Source: CAYSUS01 sp964434165 (GTDB lineage Bacteria > Planctomycetota > Planctomycetia > Pirellulales > Thermoguttaceae). From it: 64,000 nt of DNA. The stretch is from positions 14,662 through 78,661 of the forward strand of contig CAYSUS010000025.1 of the NCBI GenBank assembly GCA_964434165.1. The letters are read 5' to 3'. Shown one piece after another: positions 57,632 to 64,000 of this stretch; positions within the stretch are counted from its first letter, which is position 1, and each line of letters starts with the position of its first letter. The notes under the pieces are model-generated. The model saw only the letters and a list, made by a program, of their open reading frames with translations, was not told the DNA's origin and did not search any database. Position numbers and translations under genes: made by a program.

Positions 57632-59575
57632 ATGCGGCGACTCGTTCACTCCGGAATTAACAGGAGGCTCATCGTGCCAAGCTTTCGACTTGCGGCCGGC
57701 TTCGCGCTTGCGTGGACCTCGTTGACCGTGCCGGCCCTTTTTGCCCAGGCTCCCCTGCCCAGCGAGGCTTTGTTTCCCTCCACGACCAAGGGCTTCATCT
57801 CCGCCCCCGATCCCCAGCATCTTGCCGCGCAATGGGAGAAGACGCAGATCGGCCAGTTGATGAAGGACCCCTTGATGAAGGACTTCGCCGAGGATCTGCG
57901 CGGCCAGCTTCAGGAGCGGCTCACCGACGGCAACGTGCGGCTGGGGCTGACCTGGGACGACCTGAAGGACGTGCCGTCGGGCGAAGTGGCGCTGGCGCGT
58001 GTGCAGCCGGCCCCGGACAAGGCGGCCGTCGCCATGGTGATGGTCGTCCTCGGTCGCCGCGCCCAGGCGCAGCAGTTGGTCAACAAGGTCAAGGGCAACC
58101 TCATCCAGCAGGGGGCCAAGGAGTCGGTTCAACAGCTCCAGACGGCCAAGGTCGTGCGCCTCGACCTGCCCAAGCAGCAGGGCGACGTCGAGCAGAGGTC
58201 GGCCTACTACCTGCTCACGAACGACCTGTTGGTGGCCACCGATGACGCGCAGACCATGGCGTTCATCGCCGCCCGCGCGGCGGGGCAGGCCCCGGTCGAG
58301 CAGACGCTGTCGGCCGTGCCCGCCTTCCGCGCCGTGATGGCCCGCTGCCAGCAGGACGCCCACGGCAAGGCCCCGCAACTGCGGTGGTTCGTCGAGCCGT
58401 TCGGATACTTCGAGGCCCTCAAGACGCTCAACCCGGACCGCGTGGGCCTTCGCAGGAAGGGCCGGAGCATGTACGACGTTCTGAAGAACCAGGGCTTCAC
58501 GGCCATCCAGGGTTTGGGAGGGCACGTGGATTTCGCGGCCGGGGACTTCGAGGTCCTGCACCGCACGTTCATTTTCGCGCCGCCTCCCTACACCGGCTCG
58601 ATGCAGATGCTCACGCTGCCCGACGCGACCGAGTTCGCCCCGCAGCCCTGGGTGCCCAAGGACGTGGCCAACTTCAGCACGATCTACTTCGACATCCGCA
58701 ACGCTTTCGATCACTTCGGACCGTTCTTCGACGACGCCTTCGGCGACGGCGAGGAGGGCGTCTGGAAGGAGATCATCGACGGCTTGAAGCTCGACCCGAA
58801 CGGGCCGCAGATCGACCTTCGGCAAGACCTCTTCGTCCACCTTGGACAGCGCGTGACGATGATCACCGACTATGAGCTGCCGATCACGCCCAACAGCGAG
58901 CGCGTCCTGTTCGCCATCGAAACCGGGAATGAGCAGAAGGTGGCCCTGGCGATCGAGAAGATCATGAAGGCCGACCGCACGATGCGCATGGTGAAGCACG
59001 GCAAGCACGTCGTCTGGGAGACGATCCCCGACGCGGCCCTGCCGGCGCGCAAGGTGACGGTCGAGCTCGGCGGCGTGCCCAGCCTGGGCCCCGAGGCGGG
59101 GGGAGGACCGCCGCCGGCCCGCGTGCTCCCCACCGCCGTGGTCACCGTGGCCCACGGCCAGCTCATGGTCGCCTCGCACCTGGAGTTCCTCAAGAAGGTG
59201 CTCGACCAGGGCGATCAGGCCGACGCGGAGCCGCTGGGCAGGCGACTCGATTTCAAGCTGGTCAGCTCCACCATCGCCGGGTTCGGCGTCCCGGCCAACT
59301 GCGCCCGCACGTTCTCCCGCACCGACGAGGAATATCGCGCGACCTACGAACTGCTGCGCCAGAACCAGATGCCCGAGAGCAAGACCCTGTTTGGGCGGCT
59401 GCTCAACCGCATCCTGGGGTCGGGCAAGAAGGGCGAGGTCCGCAAGCAGCAGATCGACGGCGCCAAGCTGCCCGAGTACCAGGTGGTGCGTCGGTACCTG
59501 GGGCCTGCCGGGTCCTTGGCCCGGAGCGAACAGAGCGGCTGGTTCCTCATCGGCTTCCGGCTCAAGAAGCAGTGA
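57632..59575 (+). CDS. Secreted protein of unknown function
   Basis: A 647-residue exported protein (signal RLAAGFALAWTSLTVPALFAQ) without a known catalytic motif. It has an alpha/beta pattern of two similar-sized halves with GEVALARVQPAP-like sheets and LTNDLLVATDD. The family looks typical of planctomycetes. The start at 57632 follows TAGGAAAG, and the frame is open upstream to 57452 with no signal peptide there. Confidence 0.7.
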   Translation: MRRLVHSGINRRLIVPSFRLAAGFALAWTSLTVPALFAQAPLPSEALFPSTTKGFISAPDPQHLAAQWEKTQIGQLMKDPLMKDFAEDLRGQLQERLTDGNVRLGLTWDDLKDVPSGEVALARVQPAPDKAAVAMVMVVLGRRAQAQQLVNKVKGNLIQQGAKESVQQLQTAKVVRLDLPKQQGDVEQRSAYYLLTNDLLVATDDAQTMAFIAARAAGQAPVEQTLSAVPAFRAVMARCQQDAHGKAPQLRWFVEPFGYFEALKTLNPDRVGLRRKGRSMYDVLKNQGFTAIQGLGGHVDFAAGDFEVLHRTFIFAPPPYTGSMQMLTLPDATEFAPQPWVPKDVANFSTIYFDIRNAFDHFGPFFDDAFGDGEEGVWKEIIDGLKLDPNGPQIDLRQDLFVHLGQRVTMITDYELPITPNSERVLFAIETGNEQKVALAIEKIMKADRTMRMVKHGKHVVWETIPDAALPARKVTVELGGVPSLGPEAGGGPPPARVLPTAVVTVAHGQLMVASHLEFLKKVLDQGDQADAEPLGRRLDFKLVSSTIAGFGVPANCARTFSRTDEEYRATYELLRQNQMPESKTLFGRLLNRILGSGKKGEVRKQQIDGAKLPEYQVVRRYLGPAGSLARSEQSGWFLIGFRLKKQ

Positions 59576-59702
59576 CGGGGGTCACGCATCGACACTCCGT
59601 GTTGACACCACGGCGGGCTCGCGGCCGGAGGTGCCCTGCACGAGGGGCCGGGCCGAACTGCCCGATGCACAAGGCTTGCGTCCCGGGCCCCGGCTCGGAT
59701 CG

Positions 59703-59783
59703 ATGGCCGTGCCCGAGCTGGGATCGATGGTGCTTCTGGCCCTGGCGGGCTTTGTCGCGTATTGTGGGCGCAGGAGACGATGA
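59703..59783 (+). other. Orphan PEP-CTERM-like micro-ORF
   Basis: A 26-codon frame. It encodes a VPELGS motif, a hydrophobic stretch (MVLLALAGFVAYC) and a terminal run of four Arg, the three-part layout of a PEP-CTERM sorting tail. It starts 127 nt after the previous stop and is in another frame, so it is not fused to that gene. It may be a leftover of a frameshifted gene or of an exchangeable tail. Confidence 0.4.
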
Positions 59784-59840
59784 GCGAGGGATCTGGAGCC
59801 GGGAGACCTCCGCGGTCTCCGATTCCGCCGACGCCTGCCC

Positions 59841-60683
59841 ATGACCGAGTGCCGCCTGTTGATCGATCCGCCCCAACACGGCGCCTGGAACATGGCGGCG
59901 GACGAGGCGCTGCTGGAGTGGAGCGGCCGGACCGGCAAGGTGGCGCTGCGGTTCTACCTGTGGGAGGAGCCCACCCTTTCGCTCGGCTACTTCCAGGCGT
60001 ACGAAGCGAGGAAGCAGCATCCGCCCAGCGCCGCCGCCCCCTCGGTCCGCCGCGCCAGCGGCGGGGGGGCGATCGTGCATCACCGCGAGCTGACCTACAG
60101 CCTGGTCGCACCTCGGGCCGATCCGCTCGGGGTCGGGCGGTTGCGCCTTTACGAGCAGGTCCACGCGGCTCTGATCGACGTGCTTGCGAGGGTCGGGCTT
60201 TCCGCCCGGCTTTGCCCGGGCGGATGCCGATCCGCCGCGGAGCCCTTCCTGTGCTTCGCACGCCGCGCCCCTGGGGACGTGCTGGTAGGGCCGCACAAGG
60301 TGGCGGGCAGCGCGCAGCGGCGAAGCCGTGCCGCCGTGCTCCAGCACGGAAGCCTCCTGCTGGAGCGGTCGCCGGCCGCCCCGGAGCTGCCCGGGCTGCT
60401 CGACCTGGCGGCGCGCCGCATCGAGGCGGACCTGCTGCGCGACGCCTGGATCGCCGAGCTGGTCGGTCGTCTGGGGCTGCGGTGGAATCGCGAGGCGCTG
60501 TCGGACTTCGAGCGAGACCGGGCCAGGGAGTTGGTCCAAGAGAAGTACGCGGCCGATCGATGGACGATCCACCGCGGACGAGGGCCCGACCCGCAGCGCC
60601 TGGCTCGTCCCGAGGACCAGGGCGACCCCGCAAAGGCCGACGACAAGGCCCGGCCGGGCGGATCGGGCTCGGTCTCTCTTTGA
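59841..60683 (+). CDS. Lipoate-protein ligase A-family protein
   Basis: A 280-residue protein of the LplA/LipB fold. The lipoyl-AMP pocket motif RRASGGGAIVHHRELTYSLV is at about 70-89, close to the usual RRxTGGGAVxHD, and a Lys follows in GPHKVAGSAQRR (about 152-163). It could ligate lipoate or octanoate to the 2-oxoacid dehydrogenases or glycine cleavage H protein. The C-terminal about 45 residues are Arg/Pro/Asp-rich and not conserved. Confidence 0.8.
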   Translation: MTECRLLIDPPQHGAWNMAADEALLEWSGRTGKVALRFYLWEEPTLSLGYFQAYEARKQHPPSAAAPSVRRASGGGAIVHHRELTYSLVAPRADPLGVGRLRLYEQVHAALIDVLARVGLSARLCPGGCRSAAEPFLCFARRAPGDVLVGPHKVAGSAQRRSRAAVLQHGSLLLERSPAAPELPGLLDLAARRIEADLLRDAWIAELVGRLGLRWNREALSDFERDRARELVQEKYAADRWTIHRGRGPDPQRLARPEDQGDPAKADDKARPGGSGSVSL

Positions 60684-60708
60684 CTTGATCTTGCCCCGCT
60701 GTTATTAT
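60680..60708 (+). promoter_or_regulatory. Sigma70-type promoter of the FHA gene
   Basis: TTGACT (60680-60685) and TATTAT (60703-60708) are separated by 17 bp. The -35 overlaps the end of the lipoate-ligase-like gene; the FHA start is at 60864, so the leader would be about 150 nt. Confidence 0.55.
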
Positions 60709-60863
60709 CGACTGCGGATGGCGGAAAACCCGCCACTGCGAGTGGGGCGGCAGGCTCTTCTGCCCGATGTAGGTGTTTGGGGGGACCGCGTCGCGCCTGC
60801 GCGGCCGGCACAAGAGCTGTCCATCGATCGCTCTTCGGTTCGCGCGGCCGGGGGAGGAAAACG

Positions 60864-61490
60864 ATGGAAGTGAAGCTGATCGTTGCCACCGGGAAGAGCG
60901 CCGGCAAGGAGATCCCGGTCGCGGGACCGAAGTTTCTCATCGGCCGCTCCGAGGACTGCCATATGCGGCCGACCAGCGATCAGGTCAGCCGTCATCACTG
61001 CGTCCTCCTGATCGAAGGCGGGGACGTCCTGATTCGCGACCTCGGCAGCAAGAACGGGACCCTCGTCAACGGCGAACGGGTGAGAACCGAGCGCGAGCTG
61101 AAGATGGGCGACCGGATTTCGATCGGCCCTTTGGAGTTCGAGGTCCGGCTGATCGTGGACGTCGGCGGAAAGAAGAGGCCGAAGGTCAAGAGCATCGAAG
61201 AGGCGGCGGCCCGCACACTGGAGTCTTCCTCTTCGGGCTCGGACGATGACGTCGCCGACTGGTTGATGGATAACGATGAGGAACCAGACACCGACACCAT
61301 CGACCTGGTGCCGACGCAGAAGGCGGACGCCGATCCCTTCGAAAACCTCGTTCCCGGGCAGGCCGAGCCGGGGGAGAAGGAGGAACGGGAAGTGAAGATC
61401 CCCGGCAAGTTCGAGGCGGCCAAGGCCGCCGCGGAGAGCTCGCGGGACGCCGCCGCGCAAACCCTCCGGCAGATGTTCCATCGCAAGTAG
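60864..61490 (+). CDS. FHA-domain protein
   Basis: A 208-residue protein. The FHA domain is at about 22-92 with FLIGRSEDC, VSRHHC and DLGSKNGTLVNG, all phosphothreonine-binding positions. The C-terminal half is acidic, Ser/Asp/Glu-rich (SSSGSDDD, then DWLMDNDEE), likely disordered. It binds phosphothreonine partners of a Ser/Thr kinase; the kinase is not in this window. The start at 60864 follows GGGAGGAAA. Confidence 0.9.
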   Translation: MEVKLIVATGKSAGKEIPVAGPKFLIGRSEDCHMRPTSDQVSRHHCVLLIEGGDVLIRDLGSKNGTLVNGERVRTERELKMGDRISIGPLEFEVRLIVDVGGKKRPKVKSIEEAAARTLESSSSGSDDDVADWLMDNDEEPDTDTIDLVPTQKADADPFENLVPGQAEPGEKEEREVKIPGKFEAAKAAAESSRDAAAQTLRQMFHRK

Positions 61491-61557
61491 CCCACACCGT
61501 CACCCTGCGTGCGGGCCGGCTCGCTCGAGATGACCGGTCCCCAGCGAGAACGAGCCC

Positions 61558-61818
61558 GTGAAGCAAAACGAGACGCCGGAGAAAACGGCGGCCCTGCTGG
61601 GGGTTGCCTTCGATGCCCAGGACGGCCACACGCGCCTGACGCGGGGGAAAAACTTCTTCCTGGTGGGCGGTTCGGAAAAAACCCACGGCGTGATGCAAGA
61701 GACGGCCGTGAAGATCAACGAGTACCTTGACCGCAGGGGCAAGCGTCTGGAGGACGCCTCGGTCGGGGAGCTCCGCGACATCTGCCACGAGGTGCGGGAC
61801 ACGCTGGAGTCCGAATAG
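61558..61818 (+). CDS. Small conserved-looking protein of unknown function
   Basis: An 86-residue protein beginning with GTG. It has the pattern DGHTRLTRGKNFFLVGGSEK, THGVMQETAVKINEYLDRRG, then DASVGELRDICHEVRD. It is polar and without membrane segment. I do not recognise a domain; the composition suggests a folded cytosolic protein. Confidence 0.65.
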   Translation: MKQNETPEKTAALLGVAFDAQDGHTRLTRGKNFFLVGGSEKTHGVMQETAVKINEYLDRRGKRLEDASVGELRDICHEVRDTLESE

Positions 61819-62184
61819 GGTTCCTCCCCCTGAAAAGACCGGTTCGGGCCCTCAGCCGAGTTCTGCCAGCAGGGGGTAATTAGCACCCCCCCCACACCAC
61901 CCAAGTGCGTCTTGCGCGCTTTCTGTCTCGCGGGCTGCCACGGCTGGGCCCGGGCCGACGCCCGCTCTCACGGGCAGGATTCCCGTGCCGATCGCTCTAT
62001 CCCGCGCCCCCGCCTCGGCGCGTGCAGGCTGGGAATCCGCAATCTCCCCTAGATCCGACCAATCTGCCAAAACCACCCCCTTTATCTAGATGTTTAACTT
62101 TTGCAGCATGGGGACCGATCTTCTCTGGCATACACAACGCATGTCTCCCACTTTACCTCCAGCGTCGCAAGTGAGGGTGCATTC
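61819..62184. other. Intergenic region, nothing recognised
   Basis: About 365 bp, including a GC-rich stretch and a more AT-rich end near 62080-62100. The open frame of the next gene continues into it, but no feature was found. Confidence 0.4.
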
Positions 62185-62694
62185 GTGGCCAAAGCCAAGA
62201 AGACGACTAGCAGAGCGGGAACCTCCAGGAACTCATCCAAGACGACCAGCTCTCGCAAGAGCGCCCGCGGCAAGGCGGCCACGGCATCCAAGTCTCGATC
62301 CAAGCAGTCTGGGCGGGCCAAGGACAAGGAAGTGACGGTCGATCGGCGCAAGAAGAGCGACCGGCGCAAGGGGGAAGACCGTCGCAAGCGCAGCGAGCCG
62401 GTGGCCGTGGAAAGGCGGAAGCTTGAGCGGCGGGCCAAAGTCCAACGCCGACGTCAGATCGACCCGACCACCTGTGAGCGGGATTACTCCTTGGACGAGG
62501 TCGAATTCATGAACGCGCTGGACGATTACAAGCGGGCCAGCGGGCGCATGTTCCCCACGTGCAGCGAGATTCTTGAGGTCGTGCGCAAGCTGGGCTACGA
62601 AAAGCGCCCGTCGCAGTCCGGCTGCCCGTCCGGCCAGGAGGAGAGCCCTGCCCAGGCGCCGGCCGAGGCGGCCCCGACTGCTGCCGCCACCTAG
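62185..62694 (+). CDS. Basic protein with C-terminal conserved segment
   Basis: A 169-residue protein (GTG start at 62185; the frame is also open to an ATG at 62101). The N-terminal part is Ser/Thr/Lys/Arg-rich, then a run of [18 protein letters not shown] repeats. The C-terminal segment, [20 protein letters not shown], then [19 protein letters not shown], looks like a conserved winged or helical segment that I associate with planctomycetes. It may bind nucleic acid. Confidence 0.6.
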   Translation: MAKAKKTTSRAGTSRNSSKTTSSRKSARGKAATASKSRSKQSGRAKDKEVTVDRRKKSDRRKGEDRRKRSEPVAVERRKLERRAKVQRRRQIDPTTCERDYSLDEVEFMNALDDYKRASGRMFPTCSEILEVVRKLGYEKRPSQSGCPSGQEESPAQAPAEAAPTAAAT

Positions 62695-63458
62695 CCGGCG
62701 GCTGGCTCCCGCGGACCCGGAGCCGCTTGCGCTGTCGCTCGGAAGACGGCTTTTCGGCAGGGCGCAAGGCCGCGCGGGCAGCGTAGGACGGGCGGGACCC
62801 GGTGGAGATCGCCGGGAGCGGCCCGGCGAGGGCGCCCGGCCCCGCGGTGGGCGCAGACCGAAAGACCGAACAAGGGAGGCAGGCGGCGGGAAGCTGGCGG
62901 CGGCCAGCATCGCGGCGATCCGCGCCGTACGCAGCGTCCGATGCACCTCGGTGGTGACGGCCGCCTGGTCGCAGGCCAGCGTCTTGATCCGCCCCGCGGG
63001 CAAGTCCCCCAGGGGCCTACTTCAGAATCGTCGGCATCGTCTCGCCGGCGCTGGTCGCGGTGATCTCGCAGGCCAACGCCCCCTATTCCTTCGAGCAACT
63101 CGCCGTCGGGCAACAGGGCGAGCAGGCCCTGGTTTCAAGCTCGGGCTGTCTTCCAGCCAGTCCCAGGCGGACAGGGGCCTGGTGGCGAAGATGCGCGTGG
63201 GGGGCCCCGTGTCGCTGGAAAAAACGGCAGTATGCACCGCAATCCATCCCCGCATCAGGGGTGGTGTGGTCGAACAGCCGAGAGAAACCGCGACCGCCAC
63301 CCGCCCCGTGCGCACCCTCCGCGCCCTGTTGCGGGGAAGACCTCTGGCAAACTCCGCCAAGGTCACGAAACACCAACCCCAAGCGCACAACGCGTGCGGA
63401 TCTGGCCCCGGGGCCGTGCCTTCATCCTTCTCCCGGCGGGGTCTATAATCGAGTGATC
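62695..63458. other. Long intergenic region, possibly a decayed gene
   Basis: About 760 bp with no supported gene. A plus-strand translation around 63015-63130 ([20 protein letters not shown]) looks protein-like but has no start or continuation, so it may be a remnant. Confidence 0.35.
63444..63449 (+). promoter_or_regulatory. Candidate -10 box of the ABC ATPase gene
   Basis: TATAAT lies only 9 nt before the ATG at 63459, which would make the transcript almost leaderless. The -35 region shows at best TTCATC, so the call is tentative. Confidence 0.4.
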
Positions 63459-64000
63459 ATGCCCATCATCGAGCTTGAGCGACTGGCGAAGTCGTACCGC
63501 GTGTACCAGAAGAAGGAGGGGCTCCGGGCCTCCCTCACCGGCCTCTTCCATCGTAACTACGCCACGGTCCAGGCCGTGCGCGGCATCGACCTGGCGGTCG
63601 AGCAGGGCGAGTTCGTCGCCTTCCTCGGCCCCAACGGGGCCGGCAAGACCACCACTTTGAAGCTCCTCTCCGGCGTGCTCACGCCCACCAGCGGCACCGC
63701 CCGGGTGATGGGCTTCGTCCCCTGGCACCGCGAGAACGCCTACCGCCGCCGCTTCGCCCTGGTGATGGGCCAGAAGAACCAGCTCTGGTGGGACCTGCCG
63801 GCGGCCGAATCGTTCAGGCTGCACCAGCAAATCTACCGCATCGACCCTCGCCGGTTCGACCGCACCCGCGACGAGCTGACCGACATGCTCGACGTGCGGG
63901 ATCTTCTCTCTCAGCCGGTTCGCGAACTCTCGCTCGGCGAGCGGATGAAGATGGAGCTCATCGCCGCCCTGCTGCACTCGCCCGAGGTGCTGTTTCTCGA
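63459..64000 (+). CDS. ABC transporter ATP-binding protein (partial)
   Basis: The first 180 residues, cut by the window end. Walker A is [10 protein letters not shown] at about 52-61; the Q-loop is [12 protein letters not shown], and the ABC signature is [16 protein letters not shown]; the Walker [11 protein letters not shown] begins at the edge. The N-terminal extension ([20 protein letters not shown]) is typical of the DrrA/NatA-like ABC-2 exporters. A permease would follow downstream. Confidence 0.92.
   Translation, partial: MPIIELERLAKSYRVYQKKEGLRASLTGLFHRNYATVQAVRGIDLAVEQGEFVAFLGPNGAGKTTTLKLLSGVLTPTSGTARVMGFVPWHRENAYRRRFALVMGQKNQLWWDLPAAESFRLHQQIYRIDPRRFDRTRDELTDMLDVRDLLSQPVRELSLGERMKMELIAALLHSPEVLFL

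Overview
The window is GC-rich DNA (roughly two-thirds G+C by eye) from a bacterium that is most probably a planctomycete. The signs are an ECF sigma factor paired with a YfbK-type VWA membrane protein, several large secreted esterases and hydrolases, a DUF4058 remnant, a PEP-CTERM-like tail, and several small proteins of a planctomycete look. Family identity is inferred from protein features only; no rRNA or tRNA gene was seen.

Layout. 1-7.7 kb: an ECF sigma factor and VWA protein (minus strand), a large two-TM protein of unknown function, malate dehydrogenase (mdh), and an alpha/beta hydrolase whose nucleophile position holds Asp. 8-13.3 kb: a TPR membrane protein, a FlgN-like chaperone, and a soluble histidine kinase overlapping an NtrC-type sigma54 activator. 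13.6-39.7 kb: an almost uninterrupted flagellar supercluster, flgB-flgC-fliE-fliF-fliG-fliH-fliI-fliJ-motE-fliK-flgD-flgE-flbD-motA-motB-fliL-fliN-fliO-fliP-fliQ-fliR-flhB, then a thioredoxin-like lipoprotein on the other strand, then flhA-flhF-flhG-small membrane protein-fliA. 39.8-51.4 kb: a DUF4058 fragment, a pectate-lyase-like protein, two esterase-type secreted hydrolases, a zinc-ribbon/PilZ protein, a zinc-ribbon membrane protein and two polytopic glycosyltransferases (GT87-like, GT39-like). 52.2-57.4 kb: flgM and a Fur-family regulator (plus strand), then purB, free-methionine-R-sulfoxide reductase, an NADPH-dependent FMN-reductase-like flavoprotein and an HD phosphohydrolase (minus strand). 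57.6-64 kb: a secreted protein of unknown function, an orphan PEP-CTERM-like micro-ORF, a lipoate-ligase-like protein, an FHA protein, two small lineage-type proteins and an ABC ATPase cut by the window end.

How it works together. The kinase/activator pair lies immediately upstream of flgB, and a near-consensus sigma54 promoter (GG-N10-GC geometry) sits about 60-75 bp before flgB, with two dyads about 180-200 bp upstream of the predicted start that could be activator sites. The rod, MS-ring, C-ring, export apparatus, hook, stator and FlhF/FlhG placement genes follow, then FliA (sigma28); its antagonist FlgM is encoded 12.5 kb away beside fur. No fliM is present where it is expected (between fliL and fliN). 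Instead the fliN product carries four copies of a FliM N-terminal (LSQxEIDxLL-type) peptide in a long linker, the most interesting observation in this window. Filament genes, the distal rod/L-P ring genes and chemotaxis genes are not in this window.
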